Below, one piece after another: positions 8,764 through 17,577 of a DNA stretch of 64,000 bases (the stretch's first letter is position 1; each line of letters starts with the position of its first letter). The DNA is taken from NCBI RefSeq assembly GCF_017254835.1, contig NZ_JAFKCW010000003.1:620001-684000 (forward strand), given 5' to 3'. The notes beneath the pieces were generated by a model that was not told the DNA's origin, searched no databases, and saw nothing but the letters and a program-made list of their open reading frames with translations. Source of the DNA: Algoriphagus aestuariicola. Lineage in GTDB: Bacteria > Bacteroidota > Bacteroidia > Cytophagales > Cyclobacteriaceae. The position numbers and the translations under genes were made by a program.

Positions 8764-10047
8764 TTATTCAAATACTCTTTTGTAGAACCAGCTGTTGTCA
8801 TTCAGAGAGAAGCCAAGCGTAAAATTAATATAGTTTTCTCTGATAAGACCATTGTCCAAGGTTCCTCTTCTACCAGCTTTAAAAGCCATATTGACCAGAG
8901 ACAACTGATTCACAGGAATGGATGCACCCAGTGTAAAACCGATATCATCGATATTGGTTTGGTTCAGGTAATAAGGGGTTTGCATCCATTCTATCCCAAA
9001 TCGATAGGTCCCTCTCAGGAGCAAATTGTCAAAGTTGAGATAGTCTGGTACTATCTGGAATCCCAAGGCCACCTTTTTGGTTTCTTGCAGATCCAGCTCT
9101 TCGCCAAAGAAATTTTGGTACTTGGCAAAGTCCTGTAACTGCCCCTCAAGGGCAATGGCAAATTTATTCATTTTCTCATATGTCACGCCGAATCCATATC
9201 GATTGGGTATATAAATACTCCCCTTAACGTCATCGGCGATCAGGTCTCCGTCTGTTTCCGGATCGCTAGCTTGACCAATCGCTGCTAGTTTTGCAAATCC
9301 AGTTCCACTAACATTCCCTAATTTCTGATAGATGGCTCCGAAATGCAGATTTCCCTTTTCAGAAAGCTTTAACTGGTAGTGCCCACCAACTTTGAATCCC
9401 ACATCGGACACGGTCAGGCGCTCATAGTATTCCGAGGCGCTTCCCACGGTCATGCCGTCCTCATCCGTCACAATCAACTGATTGGATCGGATGGTGGAGC
9501 CGAAGAGATAGGAGCCGTGAAATCCTATGCTTAGATTTTTCGCCAGTAGATATCCGAAGTTGATATAAGCCTCCGAAATCCCTCCGTCTCCGCGTAGAAA
9601 ATTGTTGGCCTTAAAATCCGAGTTGGCTACTTCGCTTTCTACCCTAAGGCGATAATTGACGCTGGTGATCTGCCCCAGCCCCATTCCGGAGGTAAATTTG
9701 CCTGCCTTAATCGGGAAGGAAAGAGCGATGTAGGAGAGACCACCCCCATCTACTTTGGACGTTTCGGTCCCATTGTCCACGTTGATGGTCTTGTAGTTCA
9801 GTGCAGCCTGAAAATTGAATATAGTGTTCCTGGTAGTAATGGCAGGGTTCACGTTGTTGGCCTGCCAGCCGGTGCCATAGCTAATGCCCATTCCACCCAT
9901 ACCTTGGTTTTGGGTAAGACCGGAATAGTTGAACTCTCCGATGCCCAAGGCACTGTAAGTGGATGAGCTGGTCTGTGCTCCGACCTCCGTAAATAATAAA
10001 AGGGTGCACAGCACACCCATCGATTTCAACCAGTTTTTACTCGACAT
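8764..10047 (-). CDS. Outer-membrane beta-barrel protein (FadL/PorV-like)
   Basis: 427 residues with a signal peptide ending near VGAQ. The mature start (STYSALGIGEFNYSGLTQNQGMGGMGIS) resembles the glycine-rich N-terminus of FadL/PorV-type barrels. The body alternates polar and hydrophobic residues and ends in an aromatic strand (SWFYKRVFE), as expected for barrel insertion. Function and ligand are unknown. Its first 11 bases overlap the end of coaX, so the two are co-transcribed, an odd but tight pairing with a cytoplasmic coenzyme A enzyme. Confidence 0.82.
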   Translation of the reverse strand: MSSKNWLKSMGVLCTLLLFTEVGAQTSSSTYSALGIGEFNYSGLTQNQGMGGMGISYGTGWQANNVNPAITTRNTIFNFQAALNYKTINVDNGTETSKVDGGGLSYIALSFPIKAGKFTSGMGLGQITSVNYRLRVESEVANSDFKANNFLRGDGGISEAYINFGYLLAKNLSIGFHGSYLFGSTIRSNQLIVTDEDGMTVGSASEYYERLTVSDVGFKVGGHYQLKLSEKGNLHFGAIYQKLGNVSGTGFAKLAAIGQASDPETDGDLIADDVKGSIYIPNRYGFGVTYEKMNKFAIALEGQLQDFAKYQNFFGEELDLQETKKVALGFQIVPDYLNFDNLLLRGTYRFGIEWMQTPYYLNQTNIDDIGFTLGASIPVNQLSLVNMAFKAGRRGTLDNGLIRENYINFTLGFSLNDNSWFYKRVFE

Positions 10048-10753
10048 TGTGGTTTAGAATACAATTCAGTCCATGAAGGACCAAATTTGGGACTACAAAT
10101 ATGTGGTCTTTTGCCAATGATTCAAAAGATTGAGAATCACCTCCGCAGATATAGGCCTTTATTTCAGGAATTTTAAGACGATAGGATTCTATTTGGCCGG
10201 CCAATTCAAATTCCACCCCATACCAGATTCCCGCCTGCATGCAGCTGACTGTGGAATCCCCCGTGAGGCTATCCGGTTTTGTTTTCAGTTCTACCAAAGG
10301 GAGTCTTGCGGTAAAAGAATTCATGGCACTCGCGCGCATCTTGAGGCCCGGACTGATTGCCCCGCCTCGATAGACAGACGCTTCATCCACAAACTCGAAA
10401 GTAATACAACTTCCCATATCTACGGCAAGCACGGGATTTCTATCCGCCATATGCCAAGCTCCCACCGCGGCAGCGATTCTATCCAGCCCAAGAGTCTTGG
10501 GAGTAGCATAGCCGTTACCGATTGGCAGTGGAGTATCTGAGTCTAGAAAACGAAATGGAAAACGAATCTTCTGGGCCAATTCCATCGGGCTGAACCTAAC
10601 CGAACTGACCAAGCAATCAGTGAAACGCAGGGAGTTCCATACAGCAAGCGCCGCATCCAGCTCCTCAAAGCTGTGCTCAGCAATCAGCTCGCTGCCTTCA
10701 AAAAGCGCTGACTTGATTCTCGTATTCCCGATGTCTACGACCAGATTCCCCAT
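10037..10753 (-). CDS. coaX: Type III pantothenate kinase
   Basis: 238 residues of the ASKHA fold. It phosphorylates pantothenate in the first step of CoA synthesis. Visible signatures are the phosphate-binding DIGNTRIK (6-13), LGLDRIAAAVGA (about 87-98), VDMGSCITFEFVD and the GGAISPGLKMRASAM segment. The ATG at 10753 is about 90 bp from the divergent anmK start, so both use a short shared promoter region. Confidence 0.94.
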   Translation of the reverse strand: MGNLVVDIGNTRIKSALFEGSELIAEHSFEELDAALAVWNSLRFTDCLVSSVRFSPMELAQKIRFPFRFLDSDTPLPIGNGYATPKTLGLDRIAAAVGAWHMADRNPVLAVDMGSCITFEFVDEASVYRGGAISPGLKMRASAMNSFTARLPLVELKTKPDSLTGDSTVSCMQAGIWYGVEFELAGQIESYRLKIPEIKAYICGGDSQSFESLAKDHIFVVPNLVLHGLNCILNHNVE

Positions 10754-10806
10754 TTAGGTCGGCAAATTAGACATTATTAAAAAATGGACTTTTAAGCCAC
10801 TAAAAT

Positions 10807-10814
10807 TATCTTTG
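10807..10814 (+). promoter_or_regulatory. Bacteroidota -7 element upstream of anmK
   Basis: TATCTTTG is a perfect match to TAnnTTTG, 31 bp before the anmK ATG. A convincing TTTG at -33 is not visible, so support is partial. Confidence 0.5.
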
Positions 10815-10845
10815 AGACTAGTGCCCACTTAACAATCTTTAACCC

Positions 10846-11919
10846 ATGAGCCCCGAGAAATACAGTTTGATCGGATTGATGTCCGGAACTTCAGGCGACG
10901 GACTTGATGTCGCCTATGTCCATTTTGATCATCAATCAGATTGGGCTTTTGAGATCGTCCAAGCCAAAACTTTCGCTTTTCCTAGTGAACTGGGATCGAT
11001 GCTATTGCGCGCCCACACGCTTTCTGGGTTGGAACTGTCACAGCTAGATGTGGATTTTGGGAAATGGATGGGAGCGAAAGTCCGGGATTTTTGCAGGGAA
11101 TTCCAGATCAAGCCGTTGGCCATTGCTTCCCACGGACATACTGTCTTTCACCAACCCTCCAAAGGGCTCAGTTTGCAGATCGGTAACGGCTGGGCGCTAC
11201 ACCAGGCTTGCGGCCAAAAGGTCATCAACGACTTCCGCATGCTGGATGTACAGCTGGGAGGACAGGGCGCTCCCCTAGTACCGATAGGTGACCGGCTGCT
11301 TTTTCCACAAGTGGATTTTTGCCTCAACTTGGGCGGAATTGCCAATATCTCTATGGAGCAAGATGGCCGGCGCATCGCCTTTGACACCTGTCCCTTCAAC
11401 CTCCTCCTCAACGCAGAGGCAATGCACCTTGGCAAGCCCTTCGACTCGGGAGGAGAGATTGCCCGTTCGGGGGAAGTCAACCTCACGCTCTTTGAAGCGT
11501 TGAACCAGCTGCCCTTTTATCAAGTCAGCTCCGCAAAGTCGCTAGGAAGGGAGGAGATGGAAGGTGATTTTATACCCCTTATCAATCAGTATAATCTGGC
11601 TCCAAAAGACATTCTGAGAACTTTGGTAGAGCATTATGCCTACCAGATTGCCTCAGTGATCAGAAACTCCACCAATAATGAAGCACCGTCCGTGCTCATC
11701 ACTGGAGGAGGAGCGTACAACGGTTTCTTTGTCGAGCGCTTGGAACACTATCTCGGCAAAAAGTGGCAGATGTTCGATGCCAATCCCGAGCTCATCGAAT
11801 TCAAAGAGGCTATCATTTTCGCCTTTTTGGGCGTATTGCGTCTTCGCGGCGAGACGAATTGCCTTGCCTCGGTCACCGGTGCCTCCAGAGACAGCTGTGG
11901 TGGGACGATCTATGGCTAG
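10846..11919 (+). CDS. anmK: Anhydro-N-acetylmuramic acid kinase
   Basis: 357 residues. It converts 1,6-anhydro-MurNAc released in cell-wall turnover to MurNAc-6-phosphate. Family motifs are GLMSGTSGDGLDV (10-22), SHGHTVFHQP, the nucleotide-binding LNLGGIANIS, and LITGGGAYNGFFVERL in the second half. The length agrees with the family. It is the first plus-strand gene after coaX; the glutamate dehydrogenase-family gene follows 72 bp later with its own promoter. Confidence 0.94.
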   Translation: MSPEKYSLIGLMSGTSGDGLDVAYVHFDHQSDWAFEIVQAKTFAFPSELGSMLLRAHTLSGLELSQLDVDFGKWMGAKVRDFCREFQIKPLAIASHGHTVFHQPSKGLSLQIGNGWALHQACGQKVINDFRMLDVQLGGQGAPLVPIGDRLLFPQVDFCLNLGGIANISMEQDGRRIAFDTCPFNLLLNAEAMHLGKPFDSGGEIARSGEVNLTLFEALNQLPFYQVSSAKSLGREEMEGDFIPLINQYNLAPKDILRTLVEHYAYQIASVIRNSTNNEAPSVLITGGGAYNGFFVERLEHYLGKKWQMFDANPELIEFKEAIIFAFLGVLRLRGETNCLASVTGASRDSCGGTIYG

Positions 11920-11937
11920 CCGACCATCTTACGTCCC

Positions 11938-11969
11938 TTGCTTCCTGATCCGTAATTTTTCTATTTTTG
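11938..11969 (+). promoter_or_regulatory. Promoter of the glutamate dehydrogenase-family gene
   Basis: TATTTTTG (11962-11969) matches TAnnTTTG, with TTG at 11938-11940 and a 21-bp spacer. Predicted transcription would start about 16 nt before the ATG at 11992. An inverted repeat (TTTTTGGG 11964-11971, CCCAAAAA 11982-11989) overlaps the -7 element and leader, and could be an operator. Confidence 0.55.
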
Positions 11970-11991
11970 GGCCCATATAAACCCAAAAAAA

Positions 11992-13218
11992 ATGCTGGAT
12001 CTGCTTAAGAAATTTGAGAACAAAAAGCCCGAAATCGTCTTTGAATGGAGTGATTCGGAAACCGAAGCTGAAGGCTGGGTGGTGATCAATTCCCTGAGGG
12101 GAGGTGCCGCTGGAGGTGGCACGCGGATGCGCAAAGGATTGGACAAGAGAGAAGTAGAGTCGCTAGCCAAAACCATGGAGGTCAAATTCACGGTCTCCGG
12201 CCCCAGCATCGGAGGAGCAAAATCCGGAATCAACTTTGACCCAGCCGACCCCAGAAAATCCGGGGTACTGGAGCGCTGGTACAAAGCGGTCATGCCTCTT
12301 TTGAAGAATTACTATGGTACAGGTGGAGACCTCAATGTCGACGAAATCCACGAGGTCATACCGATCACGGAAGCCTACGGGCTTTGGCATCCACAGGAAG
12401 GCATCGTAAACGGGCATTTTCATGCCAACGAACCACAAAAAATCAGAAAGATCGGCCAGCTGAGACAAGGCGTATCCAAAGTTCTGGAGGACCCTAAGTT
12501 TACTCCCAATGGCCCAAAAAAATATACCGTTGCGGACATGATCACCGGCTACGGAGTCGCGCAAGCTGTTTGCCATTTCTATTCTATTTGGGGTGGAGAG
12601 ATCCAAAACAAACGCGCGATCATCCAAGGCTGGGGCAATGTTGGGGCAGCTGCGGCTTGTTTTCTGGCGGTAGCCGGCGTGAAGGTCGTGGGTATCATAG
12701 ATCGGGACGGAGGATTGATCAAGGAAGATGGTTTTGGACTCGACGAGATCCGGGAGCTTTTTCTCAAAAGAGACGGCAATAGACTGGTAGCTGAGGGGCT
12801 TTTGTCCTTTGATGAGATCAATGCTAGGATATGGGATGTGCGCCATGAGATTTTCATACCCGCTGCTGCGTCGCGGCTGGTCACCCAAGACCAGGTATCC
12901 CGAATGGTGGAAGCAGGACTGGAAGTCATCTCCTGCGGAGCCAACGTGCCTTTTGCGGATCCGGAAATATTCTTTGGACCGACAGGAGTTTGGGCCGATG
13001 AGAAAGTCGCATTAATCCCGGATTTCATCGCCAACTGTGGGATGGCCCGCGTATTTGCCTATCTGATGAGCGAGGACGCAGAAGTCACTGACCAGGCCAT
13101 TTTCGCGGATGTATCTCAGACCATCAAGACAGCCATGGAAAAAACATTTTCCGAAAATCCCAGCAAAACGAAACTGGCTGAAATCTCCTTTAAAATAGCT
13201 TTGACACAACTCGTGTAA
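11992..13218 (+). CDS. Glu/Leu/Phe/Val dehydrogenase family protein
   Basis: 408 residues, the size of hexameric NAD(P)-dependent glutamate dehydrogenases. The substrate domain has RGGAAGGGTRMRK (about 36-48), FTVSGPSIGGAKSGI and GTGGDLNVDEIHEV. The Rossmann domain has IQGWGNVGAAAACFLA, IDRDGG, and SCGANVPF near the end. These support oxidative deamination of glutamate or a related amino acid. The usual KxxGGAKGG lysine pattern is modified to PSIGGAKSGI, so substrate range should be treated as open (glutamate versus branched-chain or aromatic amino acids). Its own promoter is present. Confidence 0.82.
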   Translation: MLDLLKKFENKKPEIVFEWSDSETEAEGWVVINSLRGGAAGGGTRMRKGLDKREVESLAKTMEVKFTVSGPSIGGAKSGINFDPADPRKSGVLERWYKAVMPLLKNYYGTGGDLNVDEIHEVIPITEAYGLWHPQEGIVNGHFHANEPQKIRKIGQLRQGVSKVLEDPKFTPNGPKKYTVADMITGYGVAQAVCHFYSIWGGEIQNKRAIIQGWGNVGAAAACFLAVAGVKVVGIIDRDGGLIKEDGFGLDEIRELFLKRDGNRLVAEGLLSFDEINARIWDVRHEIFIPAAASRLVTQDQVSRMVEAGLEVISCGANVPFADPEIFFGPTGVWADEKVALIPDFIANCGMARVFAYLMSEDAEVTDQAIFADVSQTIKTAMEKTFSENPSKTKLAEISFKIALTQLV

Positions 13219-13398
13219 AACCGCACTTGCGGATTGAAGCGCTGAATTAATTTTTGGTGAAATCCTGTTCCGGCCCGTTTATTAGTTGGACAGTTTGCAT
13301 CAAAATCAGTAGTTTAGCGACAGGCGAACTCCAAAGAACCCCGATTAATATTTGCTTAAAATTCCGAGAAGCAGGCCCAATTCTACCAAATCGACCAA

Positions 13399-14913
13399 AT
13401 GAAGAAATATCTTATAAGTTTATCCATACTTTTCGGAATATTATTTCTTGGCCTTTTTAACCTGTCGGATTCCTATGCCTTTTCCGTAGAAAATACTGCG
13501 GAATTTGTAGCCCAAGCTGACACCTCCCACGAGCAATTGGACGGAGGATCCGACCATGCTGGGGCGGAAGTTCACCATTCGGCTCCCACTTGGCTGGTCA
13601 TTCCCTTTGTCACTTTGCTTCTGATGATAGCCACAGGTCCGCTCTTTTACGAGCACTTCTGGCATCACAACTATCCCAAAGTCGCTATTGGCTTTTCCGT
13701 AGTGGTAGTTCTGTACTATTTGTTCGTCTTGGACAATGTACACGCGCCAGTCCACGCCCTCGCGGAGTATATACAATTTATTGCACTGCTCGCGTCGCTA
13801 TTTGTGGCGTCAGGCGGTATCCTCATCGAGATAGACAAGAAAGCTACCCCGCTTGCCAATGTCTCCCTGCTCCTCATCGGCGCCGTGGTTTCCAACCTGA
13901 TCGGGACTACCGGGGCATCCATGCTGCTGATTCGTCCATTTATCCGTCTAAACAAAGGCAATATACAGCCTTACCACATCGTGTTTTTCATCCTGATGGT
14001 CAGCAACGTGGGCGGCTCGCTGACTCCGATCGGAGACCCTCCGTTGTTCTTGGGATTTCTGAAAGGAGTGCCTTTTTTCTGGACGATTGAGCACAACTGG
14101 CCCGCATGGGCGATGGCTCTAGCCCTTTTGGCTGTTGGATTCTATTTTGTTGACCGAAAGCTGGGTAAGGCGAACGAGGACGAGTACACGGAAGAAATCA
14201 CCTATTCCAACAAGTTTACCATGGTGGGTGCCAAAAATTTTGGCTGGCTTCTAGTGATCATCTGTGCGGTATTTCTGGATCCGAATGTGATCGACGGCGT
14301 TCCGGCCATTGTCTATGACGGCCAAAAATTTTCCTATCTGAGAGAAATCATCATGCTTTCAGTCGCCTTCTTTTCCTACAAGTTTGCAGACCAGCGCGCC
14401 ATCAAGGGGAACGAGTTTAACTTCGAACCTATCCGCGAGGTGGCCTTTATATTCGTGGGGATCTTCGGCACCATGATGCCGGCTTTGGAGCTGGTTGGAA
14501 ACTTCGCGAAATCACCCGAAGGCGCGGAAATGATTACTGTCAATACCCTTTATTGGGGTACCGGGACCCTGTCGGCGGTACTAGACAACGCCCCTACTTA
14601 TCTTAATTTCCTAGCTGCGGCTATGGCCTCCGAAGGAGCAAATATTGGCAGTATTGCCGAGGTGAGGGAGTTTGCCGACAATTCAATGAACAATTCGGAT
14701 ACGACGTTCCAGCTGCTGGCGATCTCGATTGCCTCGGTATTCTTTGGAGCAATGACCTACATCGGAAATGGACCAAACTTCATGGTGAAATCCATTGCCG
14801 AGCAAAGCGGTATTAAGATGCCTTCTTTCTTTGGCTACATCATCCGGTTTACGGTGCCAATCCTGCTTCCGATTCTGTTTTTGGTTTGGCTGGCATTCTT
14901 TGCCTTTGTTTAA
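13399..14913 (+). CDS. NhaD-type sodium:proton antiporter
   Basis: 504 residues with an N-terminal signal-like segment (ISLSILFGILFLGLFNLSDSYA), then a His-rich exported stretch (DHAGAEVHHSAPTW) and about 12 membrane segments of the ArsB/NhaD ion-transporter superfamily. Motifs such as NLIGTTGASMLLIRPFIRLNK, NVGGSLTPIGDPPLFLGFLKG and SAVLDNAPTYLNFLA are typical of NhaD. It should exchange Na+ or Li+ for H+ at the inner membrane, which fits a marine or saline habitat. ATG at 13399. The 180-bp upstream gap shows no clear promoter. Confidence 0.9.
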   Translation: MKKYLISLSILFGILFLGLFNLSDSYAFSVENTAEFVAQADTSHEQLDGGSDHAGAEVHHSAPTWLVIPFVTLLLMIATGPLFYEHFWHHNYPKVAIGFSVVVVLYYLFVLDNVHAPVHALAEYIQFIALLASLFVASGGILIEIDKKATPLANVSLLLIGAVVSNLIGTTGASMLLIRPFIRLNKGNIQPYHIVFFILMVSNVGGSLTPIGDPPLFLGFLKGVPFFWTIEHNWPAWAMALALLAVGFYFVDRKLGKANEDEYTEEITYSNKFTMVGAKNFGWLLVIICAVFLDPNVIDGVPAIVYDGQKFSYLREIIMLSVAFFSYKFADQRAIKGNEFNFEPIREVAFIFVGIFGTMMPALELVGNFAKSPEGAEMITVNTLYWGTGTLSAVLDNAPTYLNFLAAAMASEGANIGSIAEVREFADNSMNNSDTTFQLLAISIASVFFGAMTYIGNGPNFMVKSIAEQSGIKMPSFFGYIIRFTVPILLPILFLVWLAFFAFV

Positions 14914-15149
14914 GCCTTTTCCGGATTGGATCAAGAAAAGGCTACAAGGCCATCGTTTCCTTGAACCACAAACTTACGCTTGCCAGGGTAAATATTGATT
15001 GGGCGAGAAGGTGATTTTTTCTAATAGCGCTCTTGCCCTTCTACAGCTTGCCGATCTTAAAATCAGTTTTAAGTAGTTAGCGTAGTTCAATCCAAAAAAA
15101 AAACTATTAAATTAGATTTTGTTGAAATTGACCTACTTAACTCAGGAAT

Positions 15150-15710
15150 ATGTTCAGGAAATCGATTTATCATTTGTTCCTCTTCTCGATTCTAATATCG
15201 TGCTCTGAAGAGGATACCCTCCCGAAGGGAAGCCAACTCATGTTAAATCCCAATCTTTCCCTGTACCCTGACTCGGTAGATCCCTGGACACCTTCAAATT
15301 CGAAAGGGATTCTACACGGGGCGAGCCGAGAAATATTCATGAGCGGAAACCGGTCTCTATTTATTGAAAACCAAGACAGTACCGTTGTTACCCAATCCAA
15401 CTGGTCACAAACCTATACCGGGCCGATGCCTGCGCCGGGATCTACGGTAGAACTAGCCGCATTTGTAAAGGGAGAAAACATTCGGGATCTGACTGCCGGC
15501 GGAAGAATTTTTATTGCCTTTAAAGTACTTCCAATCAATCGGTCCGCTTATGCTGTATTTGATTTTCAGGGGGATGTTGACTGGGTTCTTTTGAAAGCTA
15601 CCTTGGAAAATTTTCCAGAAGAGGCAGAAAGCATCCAAGTTACCCTAAACGTGCCGACGCTGACCTTGGGCAAGGTTTATTTTGACGAAATCAACCTGAC
15701 AGCAAAATGA
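15150..15710 (+). CDS. Predicted lipoprotein, carbohydrate-binding-like fold
   Basis: 186 residues. The start YHLFLFSILISCSEE is a lipobox (ISC), so the mature protein is lipid-anchored. The rest is beta-rich: GNRSLFIENQDSTV, YTGPMPAPGSTVELAAFVKGENI, and a closing KVYFDEINLT strand, all reminiscent of the jelly-roll CBM4/CBM22-like modules (typical phrase FDEINLT). No catalytic residues are evident. It stands alone between the antiporter and tag, in a region with AT-rich flanks. A ligand is inferred only by fold resemblance. Confidence 0.7.
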   Translation: MFRKSIYHLFLFSILISCSEEDTLPKGSQLMLNPNLSLYPDSVDPWTPSNSKGILHGASREIFMSGNRSLFIENQDSTVVTQSNWSQTYTGPMPAPGSTVELAAFVKGENIRDLTAGGRIFIAFKVLPINRSAYAVFDFQGDVDWVLLKATLENFPEEAESIQVTLNVPTLTLGKVYFDEINLTAK

Positions 15711-15764
15711 ATTTATCCCGCTCAGATATTGCGATTACCTTATCTCTCCGATAAGTCCAATCCA

Positions 15765-16346
15765 TTAATTTCTAAGCTCCTCATAGCGAAAACATCCAAC
15801 CAAATGGTCGTTGACCAATCCTGTGGCCTGCATGTGCGCATAGACTGTGGTGGATCCCAAAAATTTGAACCCACGCTTTTTGAGGTCCTTGGCCAAACGA
15901 TCTGACTCTGGCGTTGTCGCCATTGCTTCCTTGGTGGAGACTAGGTAATTTTGGATTGGCTTACCCCCGACAAATCCCCAGATGTAATTGGAAAAGGAAC
16001 CGAACTCCTGCTGCACTTCCATGAATCGCCGGGCATTGTTGATCGCTGCTCGGATCTTTTGGGCATTCCTGATGATCCCTGGATCCTGTAGCAATTCTTG
16101 GACATAGCTTTCCGGAAACTCGGCAACCGCCTTATAGTCAAAGTCCGCAAATGCCCTGCGATAGCCCTCTCTTTTCTTCAAGATTGTCGCCCAGCTCAGC
16201 CCTGCTTGGGCACTCTCCAAGACCAAAAATTCGAAGTGGGTGTTATCGTCATAGACTGGCACACCCCATTCGGTATCGTGGTAGGCTACGTATTCCGGAA
16301 ACCCCAGACACCAGGGACAGCGAGATTTTTCTTCAGTATTATTCAT
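15765..16346 (-). CDS. tag: DNA-3-methyladenine glycosylase I
   Basis: The start is placed at the ATG at 16346, giving 193 residues beginning MNNTEEKSRCPWC; an in-frame extension to 16454 would run into the divergent racemase gene and adds nothing conserved. It removes 3-methyladenine from alkylated DNA. Zinc ligands characteristic of Tag are present: Cys10, His23 in AYHDTEWG, and a His/Cys pair in the C-terminal NDHLVGCFRY. The LESAQAGLSWATIL segment carries the base-recognition Glu and the Trp. Divergent from alr with 76 bp between starts. Confidence 0.92.
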   Translation of the reverse strand: MNNTEEKSRCPWCLGFPEYVAYHDTEWGVPVYDDNTHFEFLVLESAQAGLSWATILKKREGYRRAFADFDYKAVAEFPESYVQELLQDPGIIRNAQKIRAAINNARRFMEVQQEFGSFSNYIWGFVGGKPIQNYLVSTKEAMATTPESDRLAKDLKKRGFKFLGSTTVYAHMQATGLVNDHLVGCFRYEELRN

Positions 16347-16422
16347 TGCATTAAAAATAGGCAAGAACTGGGAAAAGATTCCGGCTGTCTTTAAATTTTG
16401 GGTTTTGACATTTCTCCATTCA

Positions 16423-17577
16423 ATGCTCCACACTTCTCGCCTGGAAATCAGCACCGCCGCCTACCAAAAAAACATCACCTTCATTCGAAGCCTGATTGGC
16501 CCGAAGCCAACGATTTCTGCGGTCGTGAAAGGCAATGCCTACGGCCACGGAATAGCGCAGCTGGTTTCCATTGCTGAAAAAACAGGAATCCGCCATTTTA
16601 GTACCTTCAGCTCAGACGAGGCTCGTGAAGTATTTGCGAGCGCTAGGGATACTTCCGAAATCATGATCATGGGTATGCTTCACCTCGCAGAGCTCGCCGA
16701 TTTGATCAAGAAGGGCATCCAGTTCTATGCATTTGACCTGCAGCGCCTAGAAGCTGCGTCTAACATTTCCAAGGAACTCGGAATCAAGGCTCAGGTTCAT
16801 ATCGAGGTGGAAACCGGCTTTAACCGAACCGGGTTTGAATGGGAGGAAAGAAAGACAGTATTGGAAATGCTCCGACAAAATGTTCCGTTTCTCGAATTGA
16901 AGGGACTTTGTACCCATTTTGCCGGAGCCGAAAGTGCGCAAAACCACTCTCGAATTCAGGAACAAATTAGGCGCTTCGAGGATTTCTCTGAGTATTTCAG
17001 GCGAAATGGAATTGCTTTCGAAAGGCGCCATGCAGCCTGCTCGGCCGCAACGCTTCTTTTTCCCGAAACGCGCCTTGATTTGGTCAGAATCGGTATTGCC
17101 GGGTACGGATTTTGGCCAACTCGGGAGACCTTTGAAATGGTTAAAGCCGAGCTTTCTGTCGAAAATCCCAATCCACTAAGACGGCTTCTGACTTGGAAAA
17201 CCGAGGTGATGAGTTTTAAAAAAATCAAATCAGGTTCTTTCGTGGGGTACGGAAAAGGCTTCAAAGCGTCCAAAGACATGAGTCTGGCAATCATCCCCGT
17301 GGGATATGCCCATGGCTATGGGCGCAATCTGAGCAATATTGGGAAAGTACTGATTTCAGGGGAATTCTGTCCAGTAATCGGCATGGTGAATATGAATGCC
17401 ATTGCAGTCGATATCAGCAAGCTATCCGGGATAACGCTCGGAGAGGAAGTGGTATTGATCGGAAACCAAGGCGATAACGAGATTACCGTGGCCTCTTTCG
17501 CGGAGACCTCAGACCTGATCAACTACGAGATGCTTACTCGACTACCATCCCAGATTCCCAGAATCATAGTGGACTAG
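16423..17577 (+). CDS. Alanine racemase family protein, free-standing and atypical
   Basis: The ATG at 16423 is chosen over the in-frame TTG at 16405. 384 residues of fold-type III PLP enzyme. The PLP lysine (Lys36, VVKGNAYGHG), Arg135 (GFNRTGF), the PLP-phosphate-side Arg in VRIGIAGYG, and the second catalytic base Tyr276 (VGYGKG) are conserved. Differences from canonical Alr are Glu128 where a carbamylated Lys is usual, and NMN (323-325) where CMD is normal. A second alanine racemase is fused to murF in this same window, so this one may be redundant, regulated, or have another amino-acid substrate. It converges on purU, sharing a CTAG that gives both stops. Confidence 0.82.
   Translation: MLHTSRLEISTAAYQKNITFIRSLIGPKPTISAVVKGNAYGHGIAQLVSIAEKTGIRHFSTFSSDEAREVFASARDTSEIMIMGMLHLAELADLIKKGIQFYAFDLQRLEAASNISKELGIKAQVHIEVETGFNRTGFEWEERKTVLEMLRQNVPFLELKGLCTHFAGAESAQNHSRIQEQIRRFEDFSEYFRRNGIAFERRHAACSAATLLFPETRLDLVRIGIAGYGFWPTRETFEMVKAELSVENPNPLRRLLTWKTEVMSFKKIKSGSFVGYGKGFKASKDMSLAIIPVGYAHGYGRNLSNIGKVLISGEFCPVIGMVNMNAIAVDISKLSGITLGEEVVLIGNQGDNEITVASFAETSDLINYEMLTRLPSQIPRIIVD

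Noticed and set aside
12163-12888. Minus-strand frame of about 240 codons
   Set aside because: Antisense within the glutamate dehydrogenase family gene; no recognisable protein.
14913-14943. Hairpin AGCCTTTTC/GAAAAGGCT after the NhaD gene
   Set aside because: Overlaps the stop codon and has no T-run, so terminator function is not supported.
16347-16454. Longer tag gene starting at 16454
   Set aside because: It would overlap the racemase start, and the conserved Cys/His zinc ligands all lie after the ATG at 16346.
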